Positions 54,643-63,707 of a stretch of DNA of 64,000 nucleotides are shown here, in pieces. Below the pieces are notes generated by a model. The model saw only the letters and a program-made list of their open reading frames with translations, was not told the DNA's origin and searched no databases. This DNA comes from Paracerasibacillus soli. Lineage in GTDB: Bacteria; Bacillota; Bacilli; Bacillales; Amphibacillaceae. The stretch lies in assembly GCF_034006335.1 (NCBI RefSeq), contig NZ_JAWDIQ010000001.1. One strand, 5' to 3'. Each line of letters opens with the position of its first letter. Within the stretch, counting starts at the first letter, position 1. The translations under genes were made by a program, and so were the position numbers.

Positions 54643-56343
54643 ATGAAATTTAGGAATTTTAAAGTTGGAACAAAAATTAATCTTTTAGTTATAGGAATTA
54701 TTCTCTTTTTATCTGTTATTATTGCATTTGTGTCTTATTATCAAATAAATAAAGCAATGGAAAAGGTTTTTACTGATAGGGTAAAAGTTGTTTCAGGTAT
54801 AGGTTATAACTGGTTAGATGAAACTTATAAGGGAGATTGGGAGATAAAAGACGGCGAATTATACAAAGGTGAAGTAAAGATTAATGGTAATAATGAGATT
54901 TTAGATAAAATTGGTGAAATAACAAATGGAGCAGCTACGATATTTCAAGGAGATACAAGAGTTGCAACAAATGTTATGAAAGATGGACAAAGAACGATTG
55001 GTACGAAATCTGACCCGGAGATTGCAGAGGTTGTTTTGAAAAATGAAGAACCTTATATAGGTGAAGCTGATATTGTAGGACAAAAATACCTAACAATGTA
55101 TCAACCCTTAAAAAACAAGAACGGGGAAATAATTGGTATGTGGCTTGTAGGTCCAAAAATCAAAGTAATAAGTGATACTGTTTTTTCATTATTAACTATC
55201 CTATCCATTACGATTGTTATTTTGGGCGTAATCGCAGTCATATGCAGTATATTTTTTACGAGAACGATTGTACGACCTATTCAAACAATAAATAAACAGC
55301 TTAAGGAAATTTCTGAAGGAGAAGGAGATCTAACAAAAGAACTCTCCGTTAAATCTGAAGATGAGATTGGAGATTTGGCTATTTCCTTCAATCGTTTAAT
55401 AAGTAGCTTACGTCAAATGATAAGTCAAATCAGAGATACATCAGAACAAGTTGCTGCATCATCAGAGCAATTAACAGGAAGTGCAGAAGAAACTTCATTA
55501 GCTACAAAACAAATCGCTACGTCAATTCAAGAAGTCGCGAGCGGGACAGAAATACAAGGTAAAGAAGCGGGCGAAAGTGCACAGGCAATGAATGAAATGG
55601 CTATCGGAATTCAACAAGTTGCAGATACAACATCTTCAGTATCCGAATTAGCAACAGATACGAATAAGGAAGCAAATGAAGGTAATGAATCCTTGCAAAA
55701 GGTTATTAGACAAATGAATGAAATTAATACTTCTGTAAGCGAATCGGCATTAGTAATTAGGCGCTTAGGGGAACAATCTATTAAGATTGGTTCGATAACC
55801 GAGGTAATAACAGGAATTGCGGAACAAACAAACTTATTAGCACTTAATGCGGCTATTGAATCAGCACGTGCAGGAGAACATGGCAAAGGATTTGCAGTAG
55901 TTGCCAGTGAGGTAAGAAATCTTGCAGAGCAATCAAAGGATTCTGCTGATCAAATTGCGAGTTTAATTGGACAAATACAAGTAGACACATCACTTGCGGT
56001 TGAATTGATGAACAAAGGAACAGAAGATGCATCACAGGGAATGCAAGTTGTAAAAGAAACTGGCGAAGGTTTTCAAAGGATTCTAACGTCAATCGAAGAA
56101 GTAACTGCTCAAATTCAAGAAGTTTCAGCAGTAACAGAAGAAATGTCTGCTAGTGTTGAAGAGGTCAATGCTTCGATGGAAGAAATGGCTCGTATCTCTC
56201 AAACTTCCGCTAGTAATACACAAAATGTTGCATCTGCATCAGAAGAACAACTTGCCTCTATGGATGAAATTACCGCTTCAGCTAACTCCTTAGCTAAAAT
56301 GGCTGAGGACTTACAAGTGCTTGTGAATAGATTTAAAGTGTAA
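54643..56343 (+). CDS. Methyl-accepting chemotaxis protein with a single Cache-type sensor
   Basis: ATG 54643 has GAAGGA upstream and gives 566 aa. Order: a membrane helix (~12-34), an extracellular Cache-like sensor (~40-180; GAATIFQGDTRVATNV, YLTMYQPLKNKNGEIIGMW), a second helix (~185-210), HAMP (~210-265) and a long MCP signalling domain. The hairpin tip reads ITGIAEQTNLLALNAAIESA and the following AGEHGKGFAVVASEVRNLAE is the CheA/CheW contact region. The ligand cannot be predicted. It is monocistronic. Confidence 0.92.
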   Translation: MKFRNFKVGTKINLLVIGIILFLSVIIAFVSYYQINKAMEKVFTDRVKVVSGIGYNWLDETYKGDWEIKDGELYKGEVKINGNNEILDKIGEITNGAATIFQGDTRVATNVMKDGQRTIGTKSDPEIAEVVLKNEEPYIGEADIVGQKYLTMYQPLKNKNGEIIGMWLVGPKIKVISDTVFSLLTILSITIVILGVIAVICSIFFTRTIVRPIQTINKQLKEISEGEGDLTKELSVKSEDEIGDLAISFNRLISSLRQMISQIRDTSEQVAASSEQLTGSAEETSLATKQIATSIQEVASGTEIQGKEAGESAQAMNEMAIGIQQVADTTSSVSELATDTNKEANEGNESLQKVIRQMNEINTSVSESALVIRRLGEQSIKIGSITEVITGIAEQTNLLALNAAIESARAGEHGKGFAVVASEVRNLAEQSKDSADQIASLIGQIQVDTSLAVELMNKGTEDASQGMQVVKETGEGFQRILTSIEEVTAQIQEVSAVTEEMSASVEEVNASMEEMARISQTSASNTQNVASASEEQLASMDEITASANSLAKMAEDLQVLVNRFKV

Positions 56344-56473
56344 GGTGAAGAAGATAGTTTTGCGGTGATTCTTTATTGATCTTAAAGTTTAACTGATGGC
56401 AAGTTACTAGGCGGTAAGGTCTCTACATGAAAAATTCGGGAATTTAAGGTATATTAAGTGAAAAATCAACAGC

Positions 56474-56495
56474 CAGTAAAAGTCCGATTCGATTA
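56474..56495. repeat. 22-base intergenic motif shared with 311-332
   Basis: This second copy of the CCGATTCGATTA-containing motif is followed by ATCAAC/GTTGAT arms (about 56501-56528) that can form a hairpin. Confidence 0.45.
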
Positions 56496-56553
56496 ATTGG
56501 CAATCAACATTACTTTATTTACGTTGATTAGTAATCATTCTATAACAATAGTT

Positions 56554-56596
56554 TTACCCTAGGTCAAGGAGAAACATATGACCTAGGGTAATTTTT
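56554..56596. terminator. Bidirectional terminator between mcp and yjiH genes
   Basis: TTACCCTAGGTCA (56554-56566) pairs perfectly with TGACCTAGGGTAA (56579-56591), followed by TTTTT on plus and AAAA before it. Confidence 0.88.
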
Positions 56597-56612
56597 ATCA
56601 AATACTTATTCA

Positions 56613-57956
56613 TTAAAACAAAATATGTGCAATCAATACGATAACAGGTAACGTGATAACAGTACGTAGTAAGAAAATAACTGCCAAATCCTTAAAGGAA
56701 ACGGGAACCTTCGAACCGAGTAAGAGACCACCTACCTCAGACATGTATATGAGTTGTGTGACAGATAAAGCTGCAACAATGAACCTGGTCATTTCCGAAA
56801 CGATGGACGAGCCTACAATCGCTGGTAAAAACATATCAGCAAAACCAATTAAAATAGTTTTTGAGGCTTCAGCGGCTTCTGGCACTTGCATTAATTCAAG
56901 AATAGGAATAAAAGGCAAGCCTAACCATTGGAATAATGGTGTGTACTCAGCAATAACTAATGCAATTAAACCAAACGCCATCACAACAGGCGCAACTCCC
57001 ATCCACATATCAAGAACATTTTGAATGCCTTCTTTGAAAAACTTTTTAATACTTGTTTCTTGTTTTCCACGTTCTAATGCCTTTTTATAACCATATGAGA
57101 AAGCATTATATCCTTCCGGGATTGATTCATCGACTTTTTCTTTTGTTGGATCGATATACGTATCAGCCTTCCGTGAAAGTGGCGGAATACGTGGCATAAT
57201 GATAGCTGCAACTAAGCCAGCGATTACTACTGTAATATAAAAAGGAATAAACATACGACTTAAATTCATTTCACCAATAACGACAAGTGTAAATGTAATG
57301 GATACAATTGAAAATGTTGTCCCGATAATGGCAGCTTCTCTTTTCGTATAATATCCATCTTCATACTGTTTACTTGTTAATAAAACACCAATCGTTCCGT
57401 CACCAATCCATGAAGCGAGTGCATCAACAGATGAACGTCCAGGTAGCTTAAATACTGGGCGCATGATTTTAGTCATAAATGTTCCGAATAGTTCTAGTAA
57501 CCCAAAGTTCGTTAATAGTGGTAAGAAAAGACCTGCAAATAGAAATACAGAAAAAAGAACGTGCAAAAGACTACCTAATAATGTGTTTCCTGTATCGTCA
57601 CCATAAATAGCTTCCGACCCTATTTTAAAATAGACCATGACAGCAAATATAGCTGCCAAGATACGAACAATCGTCCAAAAGCTGCTAACTAGAAATAGAC
57701 GTTGTATAAATGGCTTATTTGTTAATCGCCTTTTTCCAATTATCTTCATGACGATTGTTAGAAGTGCTGTTAGTACAATAATTATCATCATAATGAGAGA
57801 TAAATAGTTTGCCAGTTTTGTTTCCACCCATCCGGCTAATATGGCAATTGGAATTGTAAAACCTTCTGTTGTTTTAACGGGCGTCATAAATAAAAATATA
57901 CCAATTAATGATGGTACGATAAACTTGATATGATCTTTCAATTGAAATTCTTTCAT
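56613..57956 (-). CDS. YjiH-family membrane protein (Gate domain)
   Basis: A 447-aa protein with CGGAGGCAC before the ATG. Ten to eleven hydrophobic segments include the nucleoside-recognition (Gate) domain: GRSSVDALASWIGDGTIGV in the middle and ILIGFADMFLPAIVGSSI near the C-terminus, as in YjiH and related spore maturation-like membrane proteins. The role is unknown; transport of a small solute is likely. It is monocistronic and convergent with the chemotaxis gene. Confidence 0.85.
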   Translation of the reverse strand: MKEFQLKDHIKFIVPSLIGIFLFMTPVKTTEGFTIPIAILAGWVETKLANYLSLIMMIIIVLTALLTIVMKIIGKRRLTNKPFIQRLFLVSSFWTIVRILAAIFAVMVYFKIGSEAIYGDDTGNTLLGSLLHVLFSVFLFAGLFLPLLTNFGLLELFGTFMTKIMRPVFKLPGRSSVDALASWIGDGTIGVLLTSKQYEDGYYTKREAAIIGTTFSIVSITFTLVVIGEMNLSRMFIPFYITVVIAGLVAAIIMPRIPPLSRKADTYIDPTKEKVDESIPEGYNAFSYGYKKALERGKQETSIKKFFKEGIQNVLDMWMGVAPVVMAFGLIALVIAEYTPLFQWLGLPFIPILELMQVPEAAEASKTILIGFADMFLPAIVGSSIVSEMTRFIVAALSVTQLIYMSEVGGLLLGSKVPVSFKDLAVIFLLRTVITLPVIVLIAHILF

Positions 57957-58130
57957 AAGTGCCTCCGATGGTCATGCTTGTATGATATATCCTACATTTA
58001 TTATACATATGGATGTATAAATATACAAGAGGGAATTTAACATATTATTCTCATACGTTTAATATATAGATTCAAATTCCTTACTAGTATATAGTGTTGC
58101 AGAATTTGTATGCATGATACTTGTTCAAGA

Positions 58131-58886
58131 TTAATCATGCAATAAATAATGTATAAGTCTATCTTTATCTTCAAAGAATTGTTTCATCGTAACATAATGA
58201 TTTGTTTTCTCAAGAGAAGTTCCCTAGCTCCATCTTCCGTAAATTCAATTATTTTAGCATGTGGATAAGCCATGATGATGGGAGAGTGGGTCGCAATAAT
58301 GAATTGGGAGTTTCGATTGATTAATTCATGTATATGAGTCAACATGGACAACTGTTTTTGTGGTGACAATGCGGCTTCAGGCTCATCAAGTATATATATG
58401 CCGTTTCCACGAAAGCGATTCATAAAAGTGGCCCAAAAAGACCCCGTGTGATTGCTCATGAAGCGAAACACCACCGAATGAATCAATAATGCGTGGTCCT
58501 GGTGCAGGGGCGTTATCCATAGCTTCAATATTAGAGGCAACATTATAAAATGTTTCCGCGCGTAGAAAAAAGCCGTCTTTTGGCTTTTGCACACCTCGTA
58601 CGAGTCTGATATGTTTTTCTAAGGATGAATGTGAGTCATATGTCGTAAAATTAAAATGAAAGGAACCACCTTCTGGATTAAATCCGCAAGCGATAGCAAT
58701 AGCTTCTAATAATGTTGATTTACCCATGCCATTTTCCCCAACAAAAAAGGTGACATGAGGATGGAAAGATAGTTCATCTAAACGTTTAATGCTTGGTAAA
58801 TGAAATGGATATTGGTTATAGGAACCAATATTCTCGCGTTCTAAACTAACACTCCTTATATATTGCATTCCTCTTATATTTTCCAC
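58131..58886 (-). CDS. Small AAA-family ATPase (RecF/ABC-ATPase-like), two frame breaks
   Basis: About 251 aa after repair, starting at GTG 58886 with GGAGGT upstream. Walker A is FFVGENGMGKSTLLEA (~residue 45), the signature-like segment is DSFGGVSLHEQSHGE, and Walker B is IYILDEPEAALSPQKQL, followed by the switch His in IIATHSPI. Breaks lie near 58440 and 58215; the second repair adds a tail ending FEDKDRLIHYLLHD. Stand-alone ATPases of this type are common in Bacillaceae and their function is not established. Confidence 0.8.
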
Positions 58887-58962
58887 TAAAAATACCTCCG
58901 TACAATTATCGCTTGGATAAAATCATAACATAGAAAGGCTAGGATTAAAAAATAATCACTAA

Positions 58963-59091
58963 AAAAAGAGGTAAGGACATAAAGGCCTGAAACCTCCGTT
59001 AAACTACCTATAATTAGTAAAAGCTTCATAATAAATACTAAATGAAGTAGTTGAGGGGTCTGACCCTTTTGTATTGTCCCAACCTCTTTTG
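58963..59091 (-). repeat. Full-length copy of the dispersed terminator repeat (minus orientation)
   Basis: On the minus strand it starts AAAAGAGGTTGGGACAA and continues GGGTCAGACCCCTCAACTAC, matching the 29135 copy through to TTTAGTATT. The outer arms AGAGGTTGGGACA and TGTCCTTACCTCT pair. It lies 18 bases behind the stop of the dehydrogenase gene and should terminate it. Confidence 0.75.
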
Positions 59092-59108
59092 CGGTGAAAG
59101 AGTGGTAT

Positions 59109-60009
59109 TTATCCTTTTAGAAAATCAGGTTTCATAAAGTTTGGGTTTGGATATTTGTAGAAACCTTCGCCAGTTTCTCTTCCAAGTTTCCCTTTGTCGA
59201 TGTATTCCTTTTTAAGTACATCTGCAACTTTTTGATATTCAGGATTACCAGTAGCCTTTGCTTTTGCTAACGTAATATTATATGCAGTAGTGATTCCTAC
59301 TACATCTAATATGGCGAATGGACCAAGCGGTGCACCAGTTCCAATCATCCATGTTTTATCAATTGTTTCCACATCAGAAACTTCTTTTACTAACAGTGAT
59401 TGGGCTGCATCTAATAATGGAACGAGCAAAGAGTTTAATATATATCCAGGTTGTTCTTTGTATAATGGTAGTGGTACCATACCAATTGCTTTCGCAAATG
59501 CAATAACTTCATCAAAATATTTCATATTCGTACCAGGGTGTTTCATTACTTCACCCGTATTATTTTTCCAAATTTCATTAGCAAAATGCAATGCTAAAAA
59601 CTTTTCAGGTCTTCCAGTTACTTCGGCAAATTGACTTGGAAGTAGGGTCGAAGAGTTTGTTGCAAATACAGTCTTTATTGGTGCAACTTTTGCTAACTCT
59701 TTATAAAAATTTGTTTTAATATCAATCACTTCAGGAATTGCCTCTATTACAAGATCAGCATCTGCAACTGCTTCTTCTAAATTTGTATAAAAGGTGATAC
59801 GATCATACGCATTGTTTACCTCTTTGATAGATGCTTCTAAGTCTTCTTGATAACGTGCTTTTAAAGAAGTTATTCTTTCTTTTGCCTTTCCAATTGCTTC
59901 ATTATTTATGTCATAAACTGAAACATTGAACCCCTTAAAGGCGGTCCTGGAATGCAATTTGACTACCTAATACACCGCTACCAGCAATCGTAATATTTTT
60001 ATAGTTCAC
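59109..60009 (-). CDS. 3-hydroxyacyl-CoA dehydrogenase family protein, one frame break
   Basis: About 300 aa after repair. GTG 60009 follows AGGAG. The NAD-binding motif is ITIAGSGVLGSQIAF (~5-19), then DADLVIEAIPEV and the catalytic His region ATNSSTLLPSQFAEV, with FLALHFANEIWKN. The C-terminal 3HCDH domain contains GYILNSLLVPLLDAAQSL and GEGFYKYPN. The break is near 59945, just before FKGFNVSVYD. It probably oxidises or reduces 3-hydroxybutyryl-type CoA esters. It stands alone, without other fatty-acid genes. Confidence 0.87.
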
Positions 60010-60123
60010 TTTTAGGACTCCTTTTATTGTAATATCTAGGGTGACTCTTATATTATAAATCAAGAAACGAAAAGAATGCAGCTAAAACTACTTAGTTTGT
60101 ATAATTGGTCTTTTCGATAATTA

Positions 60124-61027
60124 CTACAACTCATCTGCTATTCCTAATAAAATAATGCCGAGCATTACGATTGCAATCATCATATATTGCTTTTTATGTA
60201 AAACTTCCTTTAAAAATATGCGTGATAAAATTACTGAAAATATTCCGTGAGAAGCGATAAGTGGTGCCGCAATCATGGCATTCCCTGCAAGCGCAAAGAC
60301 ATAGAAAAATTGACCAGTTGTTTCTAGAATAGCAGCAAACCCTTTATCTCGCTCCTTAAAAATAATAAAATTCTCTTTCTTGATTAATTTTAAATATAAA
60401 TAGGAAAGGATTGCACAAATTAAAAATGTAAATTCATAAGCGAGTAAAGCTGAAGATTCACTAATTAATGCTAGTTCATCTAAATAAATGCCATCTGCAA
60501 AACTACCTAGTCCATCTATGAGAGCGTACAATATAGGAAAGATAATCGCCAAAAACCCAATCCGGTACTTTTTATCAACTTCCGTGGAAGTCGCGAGTGC
60601 AACTGTTTCATCCTGTTTTTCGTAAATTGCAAGTCCAATAACACCTGCTAACAGCTATTACTCCTACTATGTCAAACATACTTAATTCCCTTGGGAAAAA
60701 GATAAATAATAAAATAGCGGTTACTGCACCTGAGGAATTTTGCACTGGCGCCACAATTGATAGCTCAATATATCTTAATCCAATGTAACCAATCGTCATC
60801 GATAAAATATACATGGAAGAAACGGGTAAATAGCGAATCATATCAAACGGTTCAAAATTAACACCTGTAACCATTATATAGGCTACTGCATGAATACCCA
60901 TTACAAAGCCCACCATTACGACGATTTTTAGATGGCTATAACGATCCTCAATATTTGATCCTTTCTTGTAAAATAAATTCGCAGCACCCCAAGCGAATGC
61001 TGTTAAAAGTGAAAAAATAAACCACAT
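60124..61027 (-). CDS. DMT-superfamily (EamA) transporter, one frame break
   Basis: About 300 aa with GGAGATAG before ATG 61027. Ten helices in two EamA repeats are predicted; the first opens FSLLTAFAWGAANLFYKKGS and the second resumes at IFPILYALIDGLGSFADG. The break is near 60652, within GVIAVIAGVIGLAIYEK. These are metabolite or drug/metabolite exporters of unknown specificity. Confidence 0.83.
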
Positions 61028-61152
61028 GTTGCTATCTCCTTCTAATGTTATACATTTATCATACTATGAATCTTTCATTATACAAATGTGTTAGAAATTA
61101 AATAGTTTGTTAAAAATAGATGTTCAATTATTTTTAAATGGATTTTTGAATC

Positions 61153-62445
61153 CTAATGTATAATTTGTAGCCAAATAAACAATCCAGTTAATGTAATAAA
61201 TAACGTGGGAATTGTTAAGATGATCCCAATTTTAAAATAGTAACCCCATGTAATTTTTACACCTTTTTTATTCAAAATATGTAACCATAGAAGTGTTGCC
61301 AGTGAACCAATTGGTGTGATCTTTGGTCCTAAATCAGAACCAATGACATTTGCATAAATAAGCGCCTCTTTCATTGCGCTTGATGTAGTCGTATCTGCAA
61401 TAGCAAGTGCATTAATCATAACGGTTGGCATATTATTCATAACGGATGAGAGAATTGCTGCGATAAAGCCCATTCCAATAGTGGCTGCATACATTCCTTG
61501 ATCTACAACAACTTGTATAACATTGGCCAACAACGTTGTGAGACCGGCATTTTTTAAACCGTAAACGACGACGTACATACCGATGGAAAAGAAGACAATG
61601 TTCCACGGAGCACCTTTTAATATATCTACTGTATGAACTACTGCACTTCGTCTTGCAATCAGTAAAAAAATTATCGCAATGATTCCAGCAATGAAAGATA
61701 CAGGTACTTGAATAAATTCACTCAGAAAATAACCAACTAATAAAATGGATAGGACAACCCAAGAGGTTTTAAACAAAAATATATCCTTTATTGCATCTTT
61801 CGGTTGTTTTAATTGTGTCGTGTCATATTCTCTAGGTATATTTTTTCGAAAGGCGATATACAGAACTAAAATACTAGCTAGAAAACTAAACAAGTTCGGG
61901 ACAATCAACCTGGATAGATATTCAATAAAACCGATATGGAAAAAGTCAGCGGAAACGATGTTTACAAGATTACTTACGATGAGTGGAAGTGAAGTCGTAT
62001 CCGCGATAAATCCTGATGCCATAATAAAAGGTAATATCATTTTATCTTTAAAATTCATTGCTTGTACCATTGCTAGGACAATCGGTGTAAGAATTAATGC
62101 AGCTCCATCATTTGCAAACAAAGCAGCAACGATTGCTCCCAAAAATGTTATAAGTAGAAACATTTTTACTCCGTTACCTTTAGCTACTCTTGCCATATGT
62201 AAAGCGGCCCATTCGAATAGTCCAATCTCATCTAAAATAAGTGAGATAATAATTAGCGCAATAAATGTTAGTGTCGCATTCCAAACAATACCTGTTACAT
62301 CTAGTACATCTTGGAAATTAACGACACCAACTAATAATGCTAAGCCTGCACCAATACATGCTGACCAACCAATCGAAAGGCCTTTTGGTTGCCATATAAC
62401 AAAGACGAGTGTGATGAAAAAAATTAAAATTGCAATATATACCAT
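61153..62445 (-). CDS. arsB: ArsB-type arsenite/anion efflux permease (YdfA-like)
   Basis: A 430-aa protein with GGAAGGAACAC before the ATG. Eleven to twelve helices of the ArsB/NhaD superfamily are present, with typical WNATLTFIALIIISLILDEI, FANDGAALILTPIVLAM and NNMPTVMINALAI and the C-terminal GSDLGPKITPIGSLATLLWL. The FANDGAALILTP segment is a hallmark of ArsB. No arsR or arsC is nearby, so expression may be independent of an ars operon, or it may transport another anion. Confidence 0.87.
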   Translation of the reverse strand: MVYIAILIFFITLVFVIWQPKGLSIGWSACIGAGLALLVGVVNFQDVLDVTGIVWNATLTFIALIIISLILDEIGLFEWAALHMARVAKGNGVKMFLLITFLGAIVAALFANDGAALILTPIVLAMVQAMNFKDKMILPFIMASGFIADTTSLPLIVSNLVNIVSADFFHIGFIEYLSRLIVPNLFSFLASILVLYIAFRKNIPREYDTTQLKQPKDAIKDIFLFKTSWVVLSILLVGYFLSEFIQVPVSFIAGIIAIIFLLIARRSAVVHTVDILKGAPWNIVFFSIGMYVVVYGLKNAGLTTLLANVIQVVVDQGMYAATIGMGFIAAILSSVMNNMPTVMINALAIADTTTSSAMKEALIYANVIGSDLGPKITPIGSLATLLWLHILNKKGVKITWGYYFKIGIILTIPTLFITLTGLFIWLQIIH

Positions 62446-62771
62446 AAATGTGTTCCTTCCTATCTTTAAGTTAATTACAAAGTTTTCTTGTTCCTTCTAT
62501 TATATCTGGTCTCACTAACTTTTACGAAATTTCCGGACATAAGTGGAAGAAATATATGGAAACGTTATAGGCATTTTTGTTATGCTATGAATAGTGAAAT
62601 ATTTTAGAAATTAACAAAACTATGGCGGGGTAGTAGTTTTATAAGGAAAAATATCTAGATGGCCAATATTATGGTGATTGGGATACAGTGCAACGCGATT
62701 ATAAAGCAGATAATTTTCGTTCTGCAACACATTGGGTATTGCAGAATGAATGTTGAACGGGAGTGGTAGAG
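62446..62771. other. Spacer with a possible gene scar
   Basis: A frame at 62643-62756 reads KEKYLDGQYYGDWDTVQRDY and then about 17 more residues before TGA. The composition looks protein-like but there is no start codon with a ribosome-binding site, and two stops lie just upstream. It may be the 3' end of a lost gene. Nothing else is recognisable. Confidence 0.3.
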
Positions 62772-63184
62772 ATGGATAAGTGGTATGGTGCAGCGGGTGT
62801 TTGTATGAATGAAAAGCGGCAGATATTAATGGTGAAACAAGGCTTATCTAATGAAGAGAAACTCTGGTCGGTGCCCCTGGTGGCAAAAAGCCAGGAGAAA
62901 CTTATGAAGCATGCTGCATACGTGAAATCCGCGAAGAAACTGGATATGAAGTAATGATTAAACGGTCGATGTTTGTAAAGAAAAGCCATGCAGTTGAAGT
63001 ACATTATTTTGAGGTAGCAGTAATCGGTGGAAGTGCCAACATACAAGACCCAGATAAATTAATCTATGAAATTGCTTGGAAGTCAAAACAAGAGATTAAG
63101 AATCTAGCGCTTTCCTTTCCGGAAGACCGTCATACACTAGTAAATTTTATTAATAAAAAGTTAGTGGAAGAAGGAGTAAAATGA
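62772..63184 (+). CDS. Nudix hydrolase, one frame break
   Basis: About 137 aa after repair, with GGGAGTGG before ATG 62772. The repaired Nudix box reads GGKKPGETYEACCIREIREE followed by TGY, an exact fit to GX5EX7REUXEEXGU. One C is missing in the CCCC run near 62876. The stop overlaps the ATG of a decayed VOC gene by four bases, so the two were once coupled. The substrate is unknown. Confidence 0.82.
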
Positions 63185-63328
63185 ATAGATTAAATATTAT
63201 TACAAAGCTTGGTTAAGGTTATGGCGAGTATTTTGCAGACTTAGATGGTTAATTGGGAAGTAGCGTATAGTCAAGATTGAGATTGAGAATTTGATGAATC
63301 CAATATGCTAGTCATTGTAGATAAATAA
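63181..63328 (+). pseudogene. VOC-family (glyoxalase-like) gene with internal deletion
   Basis: ATG 63181 opens MNRLNIIT, the typical start of VOC proteins of the YcgJ/glyoxalase-like type, and stops after a few codons. The sequence then resumes near 63211 in another frame with GYGEYFADLDG, WEVAYSQD and EFDESNMLVIVDK, the usual VOC C-terminus. About 80 central codons are missing, and two TGA triplets stand where Trp is expected. This is real decay by deletion. It overlaps the preceding Nudix stop by four bases. Confidence 0.7.
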
Positions 63329-63351
63329 AATAAAAGAGCGGTGATTTCAAT

Positions 63352-63694
63352 ATGTTACATAAAATGAGTTTATATATAGCGCCATTTCAATCTATCAAAA
63401 GCGGTAGGAAGACTGTGGAAGTTCGCTTAAACGATGAAAAGAGACGAAAAGTAAATATTGGCGATACGATTGAATTTACAAAAATTCCAGAAGGGAAAAG
63501 AAAAACTTAGAGTAGAAGTAATCGGGTTACAGAAATTTACGACATTTAGAGAAATGTATGATACGTTACCAAGTGAAAAGTTTGATACAGTCAATATGTC
63601 AATAGATGACATGGTTAAGAGTACGTATGAGATTTATTCCCCGGAACAAGAGATGAAATGGGGAACATTGGCAATTTCTATAAAACTTATTTAA
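63352..63694 (+). CDS. ASCH-domain protein, one frame break
   Basis: About 113 aa after repair. ATG 63352 is preceded by GCGGTGATT. The N-terminal part (MSLYIAPFQSIKSGRKTVEV, then RLNDEKRRKVNIGDTIEF) shows the ASCH pattern of a conserved Lys/Gly turn followed by VEVRL and a GD-I-F strand. The continuing frame has FREMYDTLPSEKF and ends WGTLAISIKLI. The break lies in GGGAAAAG near 63497. ASCH domains resemble PUA folds and may bind RNA; some are amidohydrolases or ribonucleases. Confidence 0.78.
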
Positions 63695-63707
63695 GGGGGA
63701 GAATTAA

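Noticed and set aside
58131..58886. Anti-phage ATPase of a defence system
   Set aside because: No nuclease, toxin or other defence partner is adjacent, and similar lone ATPases are common housekeeping-type genes in Bacillaceae.
15217..63328. TGA read as tryptophan or selenocysteine in the luciferase-like and VOC remnants
   Set aside because: Both loci also carry deletions and frame changes, and intact genes in the window use TGG for Trp and TGA as a normal stop.
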